Shown: in pieces, positions 43,595 through 52,847 of the stretch
Layout of the letters: each line of letters begins with the position of its first letter
Numbering within the stretch: the stretch's first letter is position 1
NCBI GenBank assembly: GCA_964355015.1
Contig: CAYHCE010000004.1
Coordinates: forward strand, 1-64,000
Direction of reading: 5' to 3'
Source of the DNA: CAYHCE01 sp964355015
Lineage (GTDB): Bacteria; Cyanobacteriota; Cyanobacteriia; PCC-6307; Cyanobiaceae
Length of the DNA stretch: 64,000 nucleotides
The notes under the pieces: generated by a model
Databases searched by the model: none
Told to the model about the DNA's origin: nothing
Seen by the model: the letters and a program-made list of their open reading frames with translations, nothing else
Program-made: the position numbers and the translations under genes

Positions 43595-44952
43595 TGCCCA
43601 CCGCAGCCGCTCCAGTCCCCGCGCCAGCCACCGGCCCGGCCAGCAGCCCCCACGACGTGCCCCTGCTGCTGCGCTGGCAGGGGCTGCTGGGGGGAGCCCC
43701 TGCCGGCCCTCTGGCGGGGCGCCTGCCCCTGCTGGCCGGCCTGGTGCTCTGCGCCCTGATGGCCGGCCTGCCGCTGGTGACCCGCTCCGGACTGAGCCTG
43801 CTGATCACGGCCAGCGGCCTGCTCTGGCTGGTCTGGGCACTGTGCAGCCCCCCGGGTCGGATCGGAACGATCAGCGGCTGGCTGCTGGTGATGCTGGGGG
43901 TGGCGATCCTGGCCACCGGTTTCTCCCCCGTGCCCGTGGCAGCGGCCAAGGGCCTGCTCAAGCTGGTCAGCTATCTCGGGGTCTACGCGCTGATGCGGCA
44001 GCTGCTGGCCACCGCCCCGGCCTGGTGGGACCGGATCGTGGCCGCCCTGCTCGGCGGTCAGCTGATCACGGCGGTACTCGGCATCCGGCAGCTCTACGGC
44101 GACAGCTCCGCCCTGGCGCGCTGGTCGGATCCGAACTCTGTGGCCCGGGGGACGGTGCGGATCTACAGCACCCTGGACAATCCCAACCTGCTGGCCGGCT
44201 ACCTGCTGCCGATCCTGCCCCTGGCGGTGGTGGCCCTGCTGCTCTGGCGGCGGCCAAGCGCCCGCCTGTTCGCCCTCACCGCCCTGGTGCTGGGCGTCGC
44301 AGCCCTGTTCCTCACCTACAGCCGCGGCGGCTGGCTGGGGATGGTGGCCTCCCTCGGCAGCCTGGCTCTGCTGCTGGTGCTGCGCCGCACCCGCCACTGG
44401 CCGACCCTGTGGCGGCGCCTGTTCCCCCTGGTGCTGCTGCTGGCGGCGGTGGCGCTGTTCGCCGTGGCCGTCACCCAGGTGGAAGCGCTGCGGGTGCGGC
44501 TGCTAAGTCTGCTGGCCGGACGGGAGGACAGCTCCAACAACTTCCGCATCAACGTCTGGATGGCGGCGCTGCACATGGTCCAGGACCGCCCCTGGATCGG
44601 AATCGGCCCCGGCAACAGCGCCTTCAATCTGATCTATCCGCTCTACCAGCAGCCCAAGTTCAACGCCCTCAGCTCCTACTCCATCCCCCTCGAACTGGCC
44701 GTGGAGGGCGGCATCCCCGGCCTGCTGGCCGGGCTGGGGCTGCTGTGGAGCAGCCTTCGCTGCGGCCTGGGCCAGCTGCGGCGGGAGCATCCCCAGGCGC
44801 TGCCGGCTCTGGCGGCGGTGGCCGCCATCACCGGGCTTGTCGTGCAGGGGCTGACCGACACGATCTTCTTCCGGCCGGAGGTCCAGATCACCGGCTGGTT
44901 CTGCCTGGCCACCCTGGCCACCCTGCCGGGCGGCGGCAGCGCCGATGGCTGA
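43594..44952 (+). CDS. ictB: IctB family membrane protein (O-antigen-ligase-like)
   Basis: A 452-aa protein with about 11 membrane helices and a large periplasmic loop carrying LYGDSSALARWSDPNSVARG...RIYSTLDNPNLLAGYLLPILPL. FLTYSRGGWLGM, RINVWMAALHMVQDRPWIGIGPGNSAFNLIYP and PLELAVEGGIPGLL follow. IctB was once proposed as an inorganic-carbon transporter; the fold belongs with Wzy_C/O-antigen ligases, so the true role is unsettled. It is coupled to trmB upstream and overlaps the kinase-like gene by 8 bp downstream. Confidence 0.88.
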   Translation: MPTAAAPVPAPATGPASSPHDVPLLLRWQGLLGGAPAGPLAGRLPLLAGLVLCALMAGLPLVTRSGLSLLITASGLLWLVWALCSPPGRIGTISGWLLVMLGVAILATGFSPVPVAAAKGLLKLVSYLGVYALMRQLLATAPAWWDRIVAALLGGQLITAVLGIRQLYGDSSALARWSDPNSVARGTVRIYSTLDNPNLLAGYLLPILPLAVVALLLWRRPSARLFALTALVLGVAALFLTYSRGGWLGMVASLGSLALLLVLRRTRHWPTLWRRLFPLVLLLAAVALFAVAVTQVEALRVRLLSLLAGREDSSNNFRINVWMAALHMVQDRPWIGIGPGNSAFNLIYPLYQQPKFNALSSYSIPLELAVEGGIPGLLAGLGLLWSSLRCGLGQLRREHPQALPALAAVAAITGLVVQGLTDTIFFRPEVQITGWFCLATLATLPGGGSADG

Positions 44953-45958
44953 GCGCCCCACGCAGATCGATGGTGTGGCGATCGCGGGCTTCGATGCCGG
45001 CCAGAGCCACACCACCTGTCACCTGGCCCTGCAGCAGCCGGATGGCCGCCTGCGGATCTTCGGCCGCGGCAAGGGCCCCGGTGTGAGCCACCTGGCCGCC
45101 GCCGCCGGGGAGGAGCGCTTCCGCCGGGCCCTTGCCCTCAGCCTGATGCAGGCCCGCCGAGCCGCCACCCACCGGTACGGCGAGCGGGAGGCCGCCCTGC
45201 CGCTCGCCGCGGCCGCCGTCGGAGCGAGCGGCATCGAACAGGGAACGGACGTGCAGCGCAGGGGAGAGGAGCTGGCCGCGGCGGCCCTGGGCCTGCCAGC
45301 GGAGCGGGTGCGCGTCACGGGAGACGAGCGCACCGCCCTGCTCGGTGCCTTCGGGACCCGGCCCGGCATCGTGGTGATCAGCGGCACCGGCTGCATCGCC
45401 CTCGGCCGGAACGGCCAGGGTCGTGAGCACCGCTGCGGCGGCTGGGGCTGGCAACTGGACCGGGCGGGTTCCGCCTGCGACATCGGCAGGGATGCCCTCG
45501 CCCTGTCGCTCGAGATGGCCGACGGACGTCGGGTCGACACCGGCCTGCGGTCCGCCCTGTGGCAGGTCCTGGCGCAGCCGGAGATCACGCCCCAGCGGAT
45601 CAAGGCGCTGGTGGTGGAACCTGACTTCGGCCCGGCGGGCTTCGCTCGCCTCGCCCCCACGGTGAACGCCCTGGCCGCCGCGGGCGACACCGACGCCCGG
45701 GCCGTGCTGGACCGCTCGGCCCGGGGGCTGGCGGAGCTGGTGCGGGGGGTGGCGGGGGCCCTGGAGCTGGCGTCGGTCGAGGTCTGCGGGCTCGGCGGAG
45801 CCCTCGGCCATCTGCCCGTCTTCGCGGCCGCCTACCAGCGGGAGCTGCTGGCCGCCCTGCCTGGGGCCAGACCGGTGCCTCCCGATGGGGATGCCTGTCA
45901 GGGAGCGCTGCTGCTGGCAGGCGGCCTGGCGGCGGTGGGGCCACTCAACCGCCGTTGA
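44945..45958 (+). CDS. BadF/BcrA-type ATPase, N-acetylglucosamine-kinase-like
   Basis: A 337-aa ASKHA-fold protein. The phosphate-1 loop is IAGFDAGQSHTTCHLA near residue 13, GDERTALLGAF is mid-protein, and the phosphate-2 motif VVISGTGCIALGRN near 140 leads to GGWGWQLDRAGSACDIGRDAL. GLGGALGHLPVF lies near the C-terminus. It resembles N-acetylglucosamine kinases of the BadF/BadG/BcrA/BcrD group. Its end overlaps glmM by 14 bp, convergently, and both touch amino-sugar metabolism. That link is suggestive only. Confidence 0.82.
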   Translation: MAERPTQIDGVAIAGFDAGQSHTTCHLALQQPDGRLRIFGRGKGPGVSHLAAAAGEERFRRALALSLMQARRAATHRYGEREAALPLAAAAVGASGIEQGTDVQRRGEELAAAALGLPAERVRVTGDERTALLGAFGTRPGIVVISGTGCIALGRNGQGREHRCGGWGWQLDRAGSACDIGRDALALSLEMADGRRVDTGLRSALWQVLAQPEITPQRIKALVVEPDFGPAGFARLAPTVNALAAAGDTDARAVLDRSARGLAELVRGVAGALELASVEVCGLGGALGHLPVFAAAYQRELLAALPGARPVPPDGDACQGALLLAGGLAAVGPLNRR

Positions 45959-47366
45959 GCTGGGCAGCGGCCAGGGAGGCCAGGTGGGACGACCAGTGGT
46001 CCACCTGCGTCTGTTCGGCCGCCTCCACCATCACCCGCAGCAGCGGCTCGGTGCCGCTGGCGCGCACCAGCACCCTGCCGCTGCCCGCCATGGCACGCTC
46101 GGCCGCCTCCACCGCCTGCCGCAGCGGGTCGCATTGCTGCCAGAGCTGGCGACGCTGGCGATCGGGCACCCTGACGTTCACCAGGGCCTGGGGATAGGGG
46201 CGGAAGCTGCTGTCCATCCAGTCGGCCAGGGAGCCGCCGCCGGCATGGATCCGGGTGGCCACCTGAAGCGCCGTGAGCAGGCCGTCGCCGCTCATGCCGT
46301 GCCGCGCCGAGAGGATGTGGCCCGACTGCTCGCCGCCCAGGGAGGCGCCGCTGGCCTCCATGGCCGCATGCACGTACTGATCCCCGACGGGGGTGCGCTC
46401 CAGCACACCGCCCCGGGCCTGCCAGGCCCGCTCGAAGCCGAGATTCGACATCACCGTGGCCACCAGCAGGTTCTGGGGCAGCTCGCCGGCCTCCAGCAGG
46501 GCACCTCCCCAGAGGTAGAGGATCTGGTCCCCGTCCACCACCCGGCCCCGGCCATCCACCGCGAGCATGCGGTCGGCGTCGCCGTCGAAGGCGAACCCCA
46601 TGGTGGCGCCCGTGGCCAGCACCGCCTGGCGCAACGGCTCCAGGTGAGTGCTGCCGCAGGCCACGTTGATCCGCCCACCGTCGGGTCGCCCATGCAGCAC
46701 GGTGAGATCGGCACCGAGGGCACGGAACACCTCCGCGCCGCAGGCAGTGGCGGAGCCCCAGCAGAGGTCGAGCACGATCGGGCAGCCGGTCAGACGCCGG
46801 CCCGCCACGCTCGCCAGCAGGGAGTCGCGATAACCGGCCAGCAGGTCGCTCCGCTGAGCCGAGGGACCCCAGACGATCGGATCGGCAGGCTCGCAGCGAG
46901 CGGCGTCGGGCAGGCAGCCGCCCCGCAGGCCCGCCTCGATCGCCTCCTGCTGGCGGCGGCCGATCTTGGCCCCGGACGGACCGAAGACCTTGATGCCGTT
47001 GTCCTCGGGGGGGTTGTGGCTGGCGGACACCATCAGCCCACCGGCCGCAGCGAGCCGGCGGATCGTGTCGGGCACGGCGGGGGTGGGGCAGAGCCCGAGG
47101 GTCCACACCTCCCGCCCGGCGGCGGTGAGGCCGGCGGTGAGGGCCGCCACCACCATCGGCCCGCTGCAGCGGGAGTCCATGCCGATCAGCACCGGGCCCT
47201 CCGGCGGCAGCACCCGGCCGCACCAGTACCCCACCTGCAGGGCCAGCAGCGGGGTCAGCAGGGTGCCCACACGCCCGCGGATCCCGTCGGTGCCGAAGCC
47301 GGGCCCGGCACTCCCCAGGGGTGCTCCGACGGGGAGGGAGGCCGGCTCCAGCATCGAGTCACCCAT
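45945..47366 (-). CDS. glmM: phosphoglucosamine mutase
   Basis: Interconverts glucosamine-6-phosphate and glucosamine-1-phosphate for peptidoglycan and LPS precursors. The 473-aa product has N-terminal FGTDGIRGRVG, the phosphoserine loop LMVSASHNPPEDNGIK (Ser116), the metal-binding loop FAFDGDADRML, sugar loop GGEQSGH and C-terminal phosphate loop RASGTEPLLRVMVEA. The start at 47366 is chosen over 47405 because the upstream residues look non-conserved. It runs convergent to the kinase-like gene. Confidence 0.95.
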   Translation of the reverse strand: MGDSMLEPASLPVGAPLGSAGPGFGTDGIRGRVGTLLTPLLALQVGYWCGRVLPPEGPVLIGMDSRCSGPMVVAALTAGLTAAGREVWTLGLCPTPAVPDTIRRLAAAGGLMVSASHNPPEDNGIKVFGPSGAKIGRRQQEAIEAGLRGGCLPDAARCEPADPIVWGPSAQRSDLLAGYRDSLLASVAGRRLTGCPIVLDLCWGSATACGAEVFRALGADLTVLHGRPDGGRINVACGSTHLEPLRQAVLATGATMGFAFDGDADRMLAVDGRGRVVDGDQILYLWGGALLEAGELPQNLLVATVMSNLGFERAWQARGGVLERTPVGDQYVHAAMEASGASLGGEQSGHILSARHGMSGDGLLTALQVATRIHAGGGSLADWMDSSFRPYPQALVNVRVPDRQRRQLWQQCDPLRQAVEAAERAMAGSGRVLVRASGTEPLLRVMVEAAEQTQVDHWSSHLASLAAAQLNGG

Positions 47367-47405
47367 GGCTGGGGAAAGGCTACGCGGGCCGCCCAGGGGA
47401 TCCAC

Positions 47406-47624
47406 TCAGCGCCAGCGACGCGGCCACCAGGCCCAGCGCAGCAGTTCCAGCACGGCCCAGAGCAGCAGGCCACCCACCACCCAGCCCGGCAGCCAGTCGA
47501 ACGGCCAGAGGGGACGCAGCAGGAACACGGCCATGGCCACGGCCAGCACCAGCAGGGCACGGCGGCGCTGGGCGGCTCCCGGCAGGCTGCTCAGCCAGGG
47601 GGGCAGGGTGGGCCGCAGGCGCAT
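47406..47624 (-). CDS. small hypothetical membrane protein
   Basis: A 72-aa protein, MRLRPTLPPWLSSLPGAAQR, then membrane segments RALLVLAVAMAVFLLRPLWPF and WLPGWVVGGLLLWAVLELLRWA and a basic end. It lies 39 bp upstream of the glmM start on the same strand and is divergent from the transglycosylase gene. No family is recognised. Clear topology and position make it likely real. Confidence 0.6.
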   Translation of the reverse strand: MRLRPTLPPWLSSLPGAAQRRRALLVLAVAMAVFLLRPLWPFDWLPGWVVGGLLLWAVLELLRWAWWPRRWR

Positions 47625-47680
47625 GGCCGCCGGGAAACGACCTCCAGAATGCCAAACATTCGTCGGCGCTTCCCCTGCCC

Positions 47681-49708
47681 GTGCCGAACCAGGCTCCCGC
47701 CGCGCTCCGTGGTCCGCTGACGCTTGCCCTGACGCTGCTGGGCAGCGCCGGCCTGCTGGTGCTCGGCCGCCACCAGCTGCTGCAACGGCCGCCGGCCACC
47801 CCGGCCACAGCCGTGGCGGACCTGGAGCGCACCCGCCGCTGGGATCCTGACCCCGAGCGACGCCGGGAGGCCAGCCTGCTGCTGCTGGCGCACGCCGGCG
47901 GCGATCCGGCACACCAGCGTCAGCTGCTGCAGGGCCAGGGCTGGGGTTCGGGCCCCCTGGCCCCGGTGGTGCTCAAGCTCGATGCCCTCGCCGCCGCAGC
48001 TCAGGGCCGGCCCGAGCGGGCCCAGAGCCTCTGGCGGCTGCTGCGGCAGCGGTTCCCCACCGCCCCCTCCAGCGCCGACGCGCTCTATGCCCTCGGCCGC
48101 ACCGACCCGGCCCAGCGCCTCGACCTGCTGCGCCGCTTCCCGGCCCATCCCGCCGCCCTGGCCGCAGCACTGGAACAGGGGCCGTCGCCCGAACAGCGCC
48201 GCCGGGGCGCTCTGCACCTTGCCCGCTGGGGTCCGCGCTGGCCGGGTGCGGAAGAGCGCCTGAGGCAGACCTGCCGACAGCCGGCCGCAACCCTCGGCAG
48301 CACGGAGCGGGCCCAGCTGGCCGCGGGCCTGGCCCAGCTCGGCGATGGCAGGGAGGCCCTGGCCTGCCTCGGCCCGCAGCCAGCGGATCCCTTCAGCGAA
48401 CTGGAGCTGGGCAGGGCCCTGCTCAAGGGCGACGCGGCCCAGGTGAGCCTGGGGGAACGCAGACTTCTGGTCCTGGCGCGCCGCTGGCCCGGCCGGCCCG
48501 AGGCCCAGGAGGCGGTCAGGCTGCTGAGCCAGCAGGAGGGCAAGGAACACACCCTGGCCCTCCTGGGCCAGCTGCCGCAGCCCTTGGTGCGGACCGCGCC
48601 GGTGCAGGCACGCCTGGCGATGGAGAGCGGCAACGGCTGGCGGCCGGTGCTGCTCCGCTGGCCGCAGGACCCCGCCAGCTGGGACCTGCAATGGGACCTG
48701 GCACGGCAGGAGCTGCTCAAAGGCCGCTGGGCCACCGCGGTGGACCTGCTGGAGGCACTGCCGCCGGAGCGGCTGCCCACCCCCCTGGCGACCCGCCAGC
48801 TGTTCTGGCTGGGCTTCGGTCAGTGGAAGCTGGGGCAGGAGCCGCAGGCCCGCCGCAGCTGGGAGCGGCTGCTGGCCCGCAGTCCCTGGGGCTACTACGC
48901 CTGGCGGGCCTGGCTGCGGCTGGGCGAGGGGGCCGTACCGATGCGGCTCCGGGCCAGCGGCGGCACCGGCGGCGACGCGACCACCGGCACCACCACCTGG
49001 CAGCCGCTGGCCAGCGGTCAGCCCGAGCTCGACCGCCTCTGGCGCCTCGGCCTGCCCCTCGAGGCCTGGGAGCAATGGCGCCTGCAGCGCCGCAACCGCA
49101 CGCCCACCGCACCCGGACAGCTGCTGGTAGAGGGCCGGCTGCGGCTGGGCGTCGGCGACGACTGGACGGGCCTGGGGCAGCTGGAGCTGGCAAGCCTCCG
49201 CTGGAGCGGCGCCAGCTGCGCCGCCGGCCTGCCGCTGGAGCGCGCGCTCCATCCTGTACGGCATGGCCGGGTGTTCCAGGCGGCGGCGGCGGCCGAGGGA
49301 CTCGATCCCACTGTGCTGCTGGCGGTGGCCAAGCAGGAATCGCGCTTCAGCCCAGGCGTCGGATCAGCGGCCGGAGCGGTCGGCCTGCTGCAGCTGATGC
49401 CGGCCACGGCGGCTGAACTGGCGGGTCGGCCCGTGTCGAGCGAGGAGCTGCGCCGGCCGGAGCGCAACGCACCCCTGGGGGCGCGCTATCTGCGGCAGTT
49501 GCTGGACCGATGGCAGGGCAATCCCTTTCTGGCGATCGCCAGTTACAACGCCGGGCCGGGCGCGGTTCAGGCCTGGCTCGGCCCCAGGCTCGGGCCGACG
49601 CCGGAACTCTGGGTTGAGGCGATCCCCTATCCCGAAACCCGGCTCTATGTGAAGAAGGTGCTGGGCAACCTCTGGAGCTATCAGGAACTGCCGCGCCGAG
49701 GCTGCTGA
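47681..49708 (+). CDS. slt: soluble lytic murein transglycosylase-like protein
   Basis: A 675-aa envelope enzyme that cleaves peptidoglycan to 1,6-anhydro products. It has an N-terminal membrane/signal helix (LTLALTLLGSAGLLVLG), a long helical TPR-like superstructure (about 45-510), then a C-terminal SLT domain. The SLT domain has catalytic Glu in LLAVAKQESRFSPGVGSAAGAVGLLQLMPATA, and FLAIASYNAGPGAVQAWLG follows. It starts at GTG 47681. The alpha-helical repeat region has low sequence complexity (Leu, Ala, Arg rich). Confidence 0.9.
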   Translation: MPNQAPAALRGPLTLALTLLGSAGLLVLGRHQLLQRPPATPATAVADLERTRRWDPDPERRREASLLLLAHAGGDPAHQRQLLQGQGWGSGPLAPVVLKLDALAAAAQGRPERAQSLWRLLRQRFPTAPSSADALYALGRTDPAQRLDLLRRFPAHPAALAAALEQGPSPEQRRRGALHLARWGPRWPGAEERLRQTCRQPAATLGSTERAQLAAGLAQLGDGREALACLGPQPADPFSELELGRALLKGDAAQVSLGERRLLVLARRWPGRPEAQEAVRLLSQQEGKEHTLALLGQLPQPLVRTAPVQARLAMESGNGWRPVLLRWPQDPASWDLQWDLARQELLKGRWATAVDLLEALPPERLPTPLATRQLFWLGFGQWKLGQEPQARRSWERLLARSPWGYYAWRAWLRLGEGAVPMRLRASGGTGGDATTGTTTWQPLASGQPELDRLWRLGLPLEAWEQWRLQRRNRTPTAPGQLLVEGRLRLGVGDDWTGLGQLELASLRWSGASCAAGLPLERALHPVRHGRVFQAAAAAEGLDPTVLLAVAKQESRFSPGVGSAAGAVGLLQLMPATAAELAGRPVSSEELRRPERNAPLGARYLRQLLDRWQGNPFLAIASYNAGPGAVQAWLGPRLGPTPELWVEAIPYPETRLYVKKVLGNLWSYQELPRRGC

Positions 49709-49711
49709 GGC

Positions 49712-50236
49712 TCAGCCCCCCGGCTTCAGGATTCCCTCCATCTGCAGCCAGCGGCCCAGCCCGATTCCCAGCAGGACGTAGACGCTCAGCCCGAGGGCCG
49801 TCAGCAGCGGGGGAGGCACCAGATAGATCCGGGTGAGGTCGAGCCGGGCCAGCAGGACGGCCGTGGCCAGCAGGATCACATCGACCAGCGCACTCGCGTT
49901 GAGCAGGTAGAGGGCGATCGTGTTCACCAGAAGCAGGCTGACGACCAGGGTGATCACCCGACTGGCGGCCATCAGCAGCGAGAGCTGGCGGAGCAGCAGA
50001 TCCGGCATGGAGGTGATCATCACCACCGCCACCGCCTGCAGGCACTCCAGCGACCAATAGAGCCGGTGGTACAGCGGATCGTGGGAGGCGAACGGCCACA
50101 GCATCCATTCCGGCGAAGGGGTGTGCAGCACCCAGTCCATCCCCAGGTAGACGCTGACCCCCCAGAGGAGGAGCAGGAACGGGGCCCGCAGGGGCAGCAG
50201 ACTGAAGGCCAGAATCCCCCTCAGCAGGCCGCTCAT
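49712..50236 (-). CDS. membrane protein coupled to NIL-ferredoxin
   Basis: A 174-aa protein with about four hydrophobic segments: FLLLLWGVSVYLGMDWVLH, CLQAVAVVMITSMPDLLL, VITLVVSLLLVNTIALYLL plus VDVILLATAVLLARL, and LLTALGLSVYVLLGIGLG. It begins within the stop codon region of the ferredoxin gene (ATGA overlap), implying a functional pair. The family is not recognised. A membrane anchor or electron-transfer partner for the iron-sulfur protein is plausible but unproven. Confidence 0.7.
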   Translation of the reverse strand: MSGLLRGILAFSLLPLRAPFLLLLWGVSVYLGMDWVLHTPSPEWMLWPFASHDPLYHRLYWSLECLQAVAVVMITSMPDLLLRQLSLLMAASRVITLVVSLLLVNTIALYLLNASALVDVILLATAVLLARLDLTRIYLVPPPLLTALGLSVYVLLGIGLGRWLQMEGILKPGG

Positions 50237-50646
50237 CGGGCCTCCAGGACGAGGTCGATCGCCTCGAGCGGGCAACTGGGGATGCACTGCTCGCACACCA
50301 GGCAAAGCTGGGCGTCGAAGTGGAGCCGCCAGGCGGGTGGACGGCTCTGGAGCGCGCCGCTCGGACAGACGCTGGAGCAGATGCCGCAGTCAACGCAGCG
50401 CAGCGGATCGATGCGGATCTCCCCGGGGGCACGATCCAGAGCGAGGCCCAGCTCCTCGAGCCACTGCTCGGCCGCATCGAGCTCGTCGATATCCCCGGAG
50501 AGCTCCACCACCATCGTGCCGCTCTGGTTGGGAGCGATCTGAGCCCGCAGGATCTTGGCGGCGATGTCGAAATCGACCGCCAGTCGGTAGGTGATCGGCT
50601 GATGGACCACCTCACGGGGGAAGTGAATGGTGAGGCGTCGCTTCAC
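50233..50646 (-). CDS. NIL-domain 4Fe-4S ferredoxin
   Basis: A 137-aa protein. The N-terminal NIL domain (VKRRLTIHFPREVVHQPITYRLAVDFDI...GTMVVELSGD, about 1-75) is followed by two [4Fe-4S] cysteine sets, CVDCGICSSVCPSGAL and CLVCEQCIPSCPLEAI. The fusion is common in cyanobacteria and methanogens. The electron partner is unknown. GTG 50646 gives the canonical KRRLTIHFP start. It is divergent from txlA (107 bp) and followed by an overlapping membrane-protein gene. Confidence 0.9.
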   Translation of the reverse strand: MKRRLTIHFPREVVHQPITYRLAVDFDIAAKILRAQIAPNQSGTMVVELSGDIDELDAAEQWLEELGLALDRAPGEIRIDPLRCVDCGICSSVCPSGALQSRPPAWRLHFDAQLCLVCEQCIPSCPLEAIDLVLEAR

Positions 50647-50752
50647 CGCGGCGGACCAGGACCCGGTCTGGATGCTACCGAGATTCCGAGCCCTGAACCC
50701 TCCCGGCGGAACTGCCAGAGTGCCGGACAACTTCAGTCGCCGTCGGCGCCCC

Positions 50753-51310
50753 ATGTCCGAGCCGAAGTCCAGCCCGCCTTCCACCCCCCTGCTGGGGCGG
50801 CGGGAGCGGATGGTGCTGGCTGCCGTCGCCGCGCTGCTGGCGCTGCTGCTGTTCTGGCTTCGAGGCGGCCTGCACCCCCAGGCGCCGCTGGAGAAGCTGG
50901 CCCGGCGCTCCCTCGATCTGCCCGTGGCCCTGGCCAGTGGTCGGCCCACGATCCTGGAGTTCTACGCCGACTGGTGCGAGGCCTGCCGCTCGATGGCACC
51001 GGCCATGGAGGCGATCGAGAGCCGGCACCGCGACGTGCTGAACATCGTGCTGCTGAATGTGGACAATCCCCGCTGGCAGCCGGAGATCGAGCACTACGCG
51101 GTCAACGGCATCCCGCAGCTGGAACTGTTCGACCGTGCCGGCAGCTCCATCGGCCGGTCCATCGGCGCCCGCAGCCGGCCTGAACTGGAGGCCATCGCCG
51201 TCGCCCTCGTCAGCGACACGGCACTGCCGGTTCTGGCCGGGGTGGGCAACCTCAGCAGGCTCACGGCCGGCGCTGCCCAGCCCGTGGCCGGCCCCCGCAG
51301 CCACGGCTGA
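50753..51310 (+). CDS. txlA: thylakoid/membrane thioredoxin-like protein TxlA/HCF164
   Basis: A 185-aa protein: one N-terminal transmembrane helix (MVLAAVAALLALLLFWLRGGL, about 20-40), then a thioredoxin fold with active site ADWCEACRSMAP and cis-proline loop NGIPQLELFD. TxlA/HCF164 proteins donate reducing power for cytochrome b6f assembly and lumenal thiol exchange. The ATG at 50753 is used. It is divergent from the NIL-ferredoxin gene, and thyX follows on the same strand. Confidence 0.9.
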   Translation: MSEPKSSPPSTPLLGRRERMVLAAVAALLALLLFWLRGGLHPQAPLEKLARRSLDLPVALASGRPTILEFYADWCEACRSMAPAMEAIESRHRDVLNIVLLNVDNPRWQPEIEHYAVNGIPQLELFDRAGSSIGRSIGARSRPELEAIAVALVSDTALPVLAGVGNLSRLTAGAAQPVAGPRSHG

Positions 51311-51349
51311 ACCTCCGTCCCCCGCCCTCACACTCTGCCGACGCCTGCC

Positions 51350-52072
51350 ATGGACCGCTTCCGGGTCGAGCTGATCGCCGCCACCCCCAACCCCCAGCTG
51401 TGCGTCTATGCCGCCATGCATCAGGACTACAGCGAGGGGTTCGTGGCGGCCGACCGAGCGGCCTGGCCCGACGAGCGCACGGCCGGCGAGATCTGCGTCA
51501 AGCGTCTGCTGGCCGGCGAGCGGGGCCATTACGGCCCGCTGGAGCACGCCCAGATCGTGCTGAACGTGGGCTGGTTCCCCCATTCGGTGATGCAGCAGGC
51601 CCGCACCCACCGGGTGGGCGTGAGTTTCGATGTGCAGTCGATGCGGTACACCGGCGATCGCATCGTCAAGGCCGCCGCCGGCGAGCTGGAGCTGGAAGAG
51701 GTCTTCTATCTGCGGCCCGTCGGCGAGTACAGCGACCGGCAGGGCAAGAAGTACGCCTACACCGCCGCGGAACGGGACCTGGATCTGCAGCACTGCCGCC
51801 GCGGGGCCGAGCGCTACCGGGATCTGCTGGCGGCCGGTTTCGCTGAGGAGCATGCCCGCGGCATCCTGCCGTTCGACTATCGCCAGCACTTCGTGGTGAG
51901 CTTCAGCCTGCGGGCGTTCCTGCACTTCCTGGATCTGCGGGCCAAGCTGGATGCGCAGCTGGAGATCCGTCAGCTGTGCGAACGGATGTGGCCCCACCTG
52001 GAAACCTGGGCACCGGAGATCGCGGCCTGGTATCAGAAGAGCCGTCTGCACAAGGCGCGCCTGGCCCCCTGA
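51350..52072 (+). CDS. thyX: flavin-dependent thymidylate synthase ThyX
   Basis: Converts dUMP to dTMP with FAD and methylene-tetrahydrofolate. The 240-aa product carries the ThyX motif (RHRxxSxNxxSxR) as RTHRVGVSFDVQSMRYTG. Here Val-Gly replaces part of the usual spacing and Phe-Asp stands for the Asn position, a variant seen in cyanobacterial ThyX. HYGPLEHAQIVLN precedes it, and RGILPFDYRQHFVVSFSLRAFLHFLDLR with substrate residues follows. dcd lies just downstream on the other strand, so two dTMP-pathway genes sit together. Confidence 0.95.
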   Translation: MDRFRVELIAATPNPQLCVYAAMHQDYSEGFVAADRAAWPDERTAGEICVKRLLAGERGHYGPLEHAQIVLNVGWFPHSVMQQARTHRVGVSFDVQSMRYTGDRIVKAAAGELELEEVFYLRPVGEYSDRQGKKYAYTAAERDLDLQHCRRGAERYRDLLAAGFAEEHARGILPFDYRQHFVVSFSLRAFLHFLDLRAKLDAQLEIRQLCERMWPHLETWAPEIAAWYQKSRLHKARLAP

Positions 52073-52169
52073 ATCGAAGCTGCCCCTGGCCCTGCTGCTG
52101 ATCGCAGCGGCGGCCCACGGCCCCTGGCTGGGCTGCCCTTGGAGAAACGGACCCGGCAGAGGGCTCACC

Positions 52170-52763
52170 CTAGACTCTGGCCAGGGTCACCCGCTCGGGC
52201 TGGTGCTGGTACTTGCCGGAGCGGTCGCTGTAGGTGGTGTCGCAGGGATCCCCTTCGAAGAACAACAGCTGGGTGATGCCCTCGCCCGCATAGATGCGGC
52301 AATCGGCACCGGAGGAGTTGCTGAACTCCAGGGTGAGATGGCCCTCCCAGCTGGCTTCGGCCGGGGTGGTGTTGACGATGATGCCGAGCCGGGCGTAGGT
52401 GCTCTTGCCCAGGCAGATCACCGTGATTGTGGCCGGCACCCGCAGCTTCTCCAGCGCCACGCCCAGGCCGTAGGAATGAGCCGGCAGGATGAAGAAGGCG
52501 CCGTCCTCGTCCTCGTGCAGGGGGGCCGGTTCAAGGTTGGCGGGGTTGAACCGCTTCGGGTTCATCACCGTGCCGGGCACGTGCCGGAAGATCAGGAACT
52601 CCCGCGGCGAGAGGCGCAGGTCGTAGCCGTAGGAGGAGCAGCCGAAGCTGAGCACGGGCCGGCCGGCGGTGTCAGGATCGAGGTGGCGCACCAGCGAGGA
52701 CTGGAACGGCTCGATCATGCCGGCCGCGGCCTGCTCGTTGATCCAGCGGTCGTTCTTGAGCAT
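52170..52763 (-). CDS. dcd: dCTP deaminase
   Basis: Deaminates dCTP to dUTP, feeding dUMP for thymidylate synthesis. It is 197 aa from the ATG at 52763 (MLKNDRWINEQAAAGMIEPF). The dUTPase-like trimeric fold motifs are present: LSFGCSSYGYDLRLSPREFLIF, AHSYGLGVALEKL, LGKSTYARLGIIVNTTPAEASWEGHLTLEFSN and the GEGITQLLFFEG end. Proximity to thyX agrees with the shared pathway. Confidence 0.95.
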   Translation of the reverse strand: MLKNDRWINEQAAAGMIEPFQSSLVRHLDPDTAGRPVLSFGCSSYGYDLRLSPREFLIFRHVPGTVMNPKRFNPANLEPAPLHEDEDGAFFILPAHSYGLGVALEKLRVPATITVICLGKSTYARLGIIVNTTPAEASWEGHLTLEFSNSSGADCRIYAGEGITQLLFFEGDPCDTTYSDRSGKYQHQPERVTLARV

Positions 52764-52847
52764 GGGGGCTGGACGACGGGCCTCGGCGCCCCACTCTCGG
52801 CGAGGCACACCGGATTCGACAACAGGAAGGGGGCCTGAAGGGGCGGA

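Noticed and set aside
46000..47700. Long forward frame (about 600 codons) opposite glmM
   Set aside because: Shadow of glmM; no domain is recognisable.
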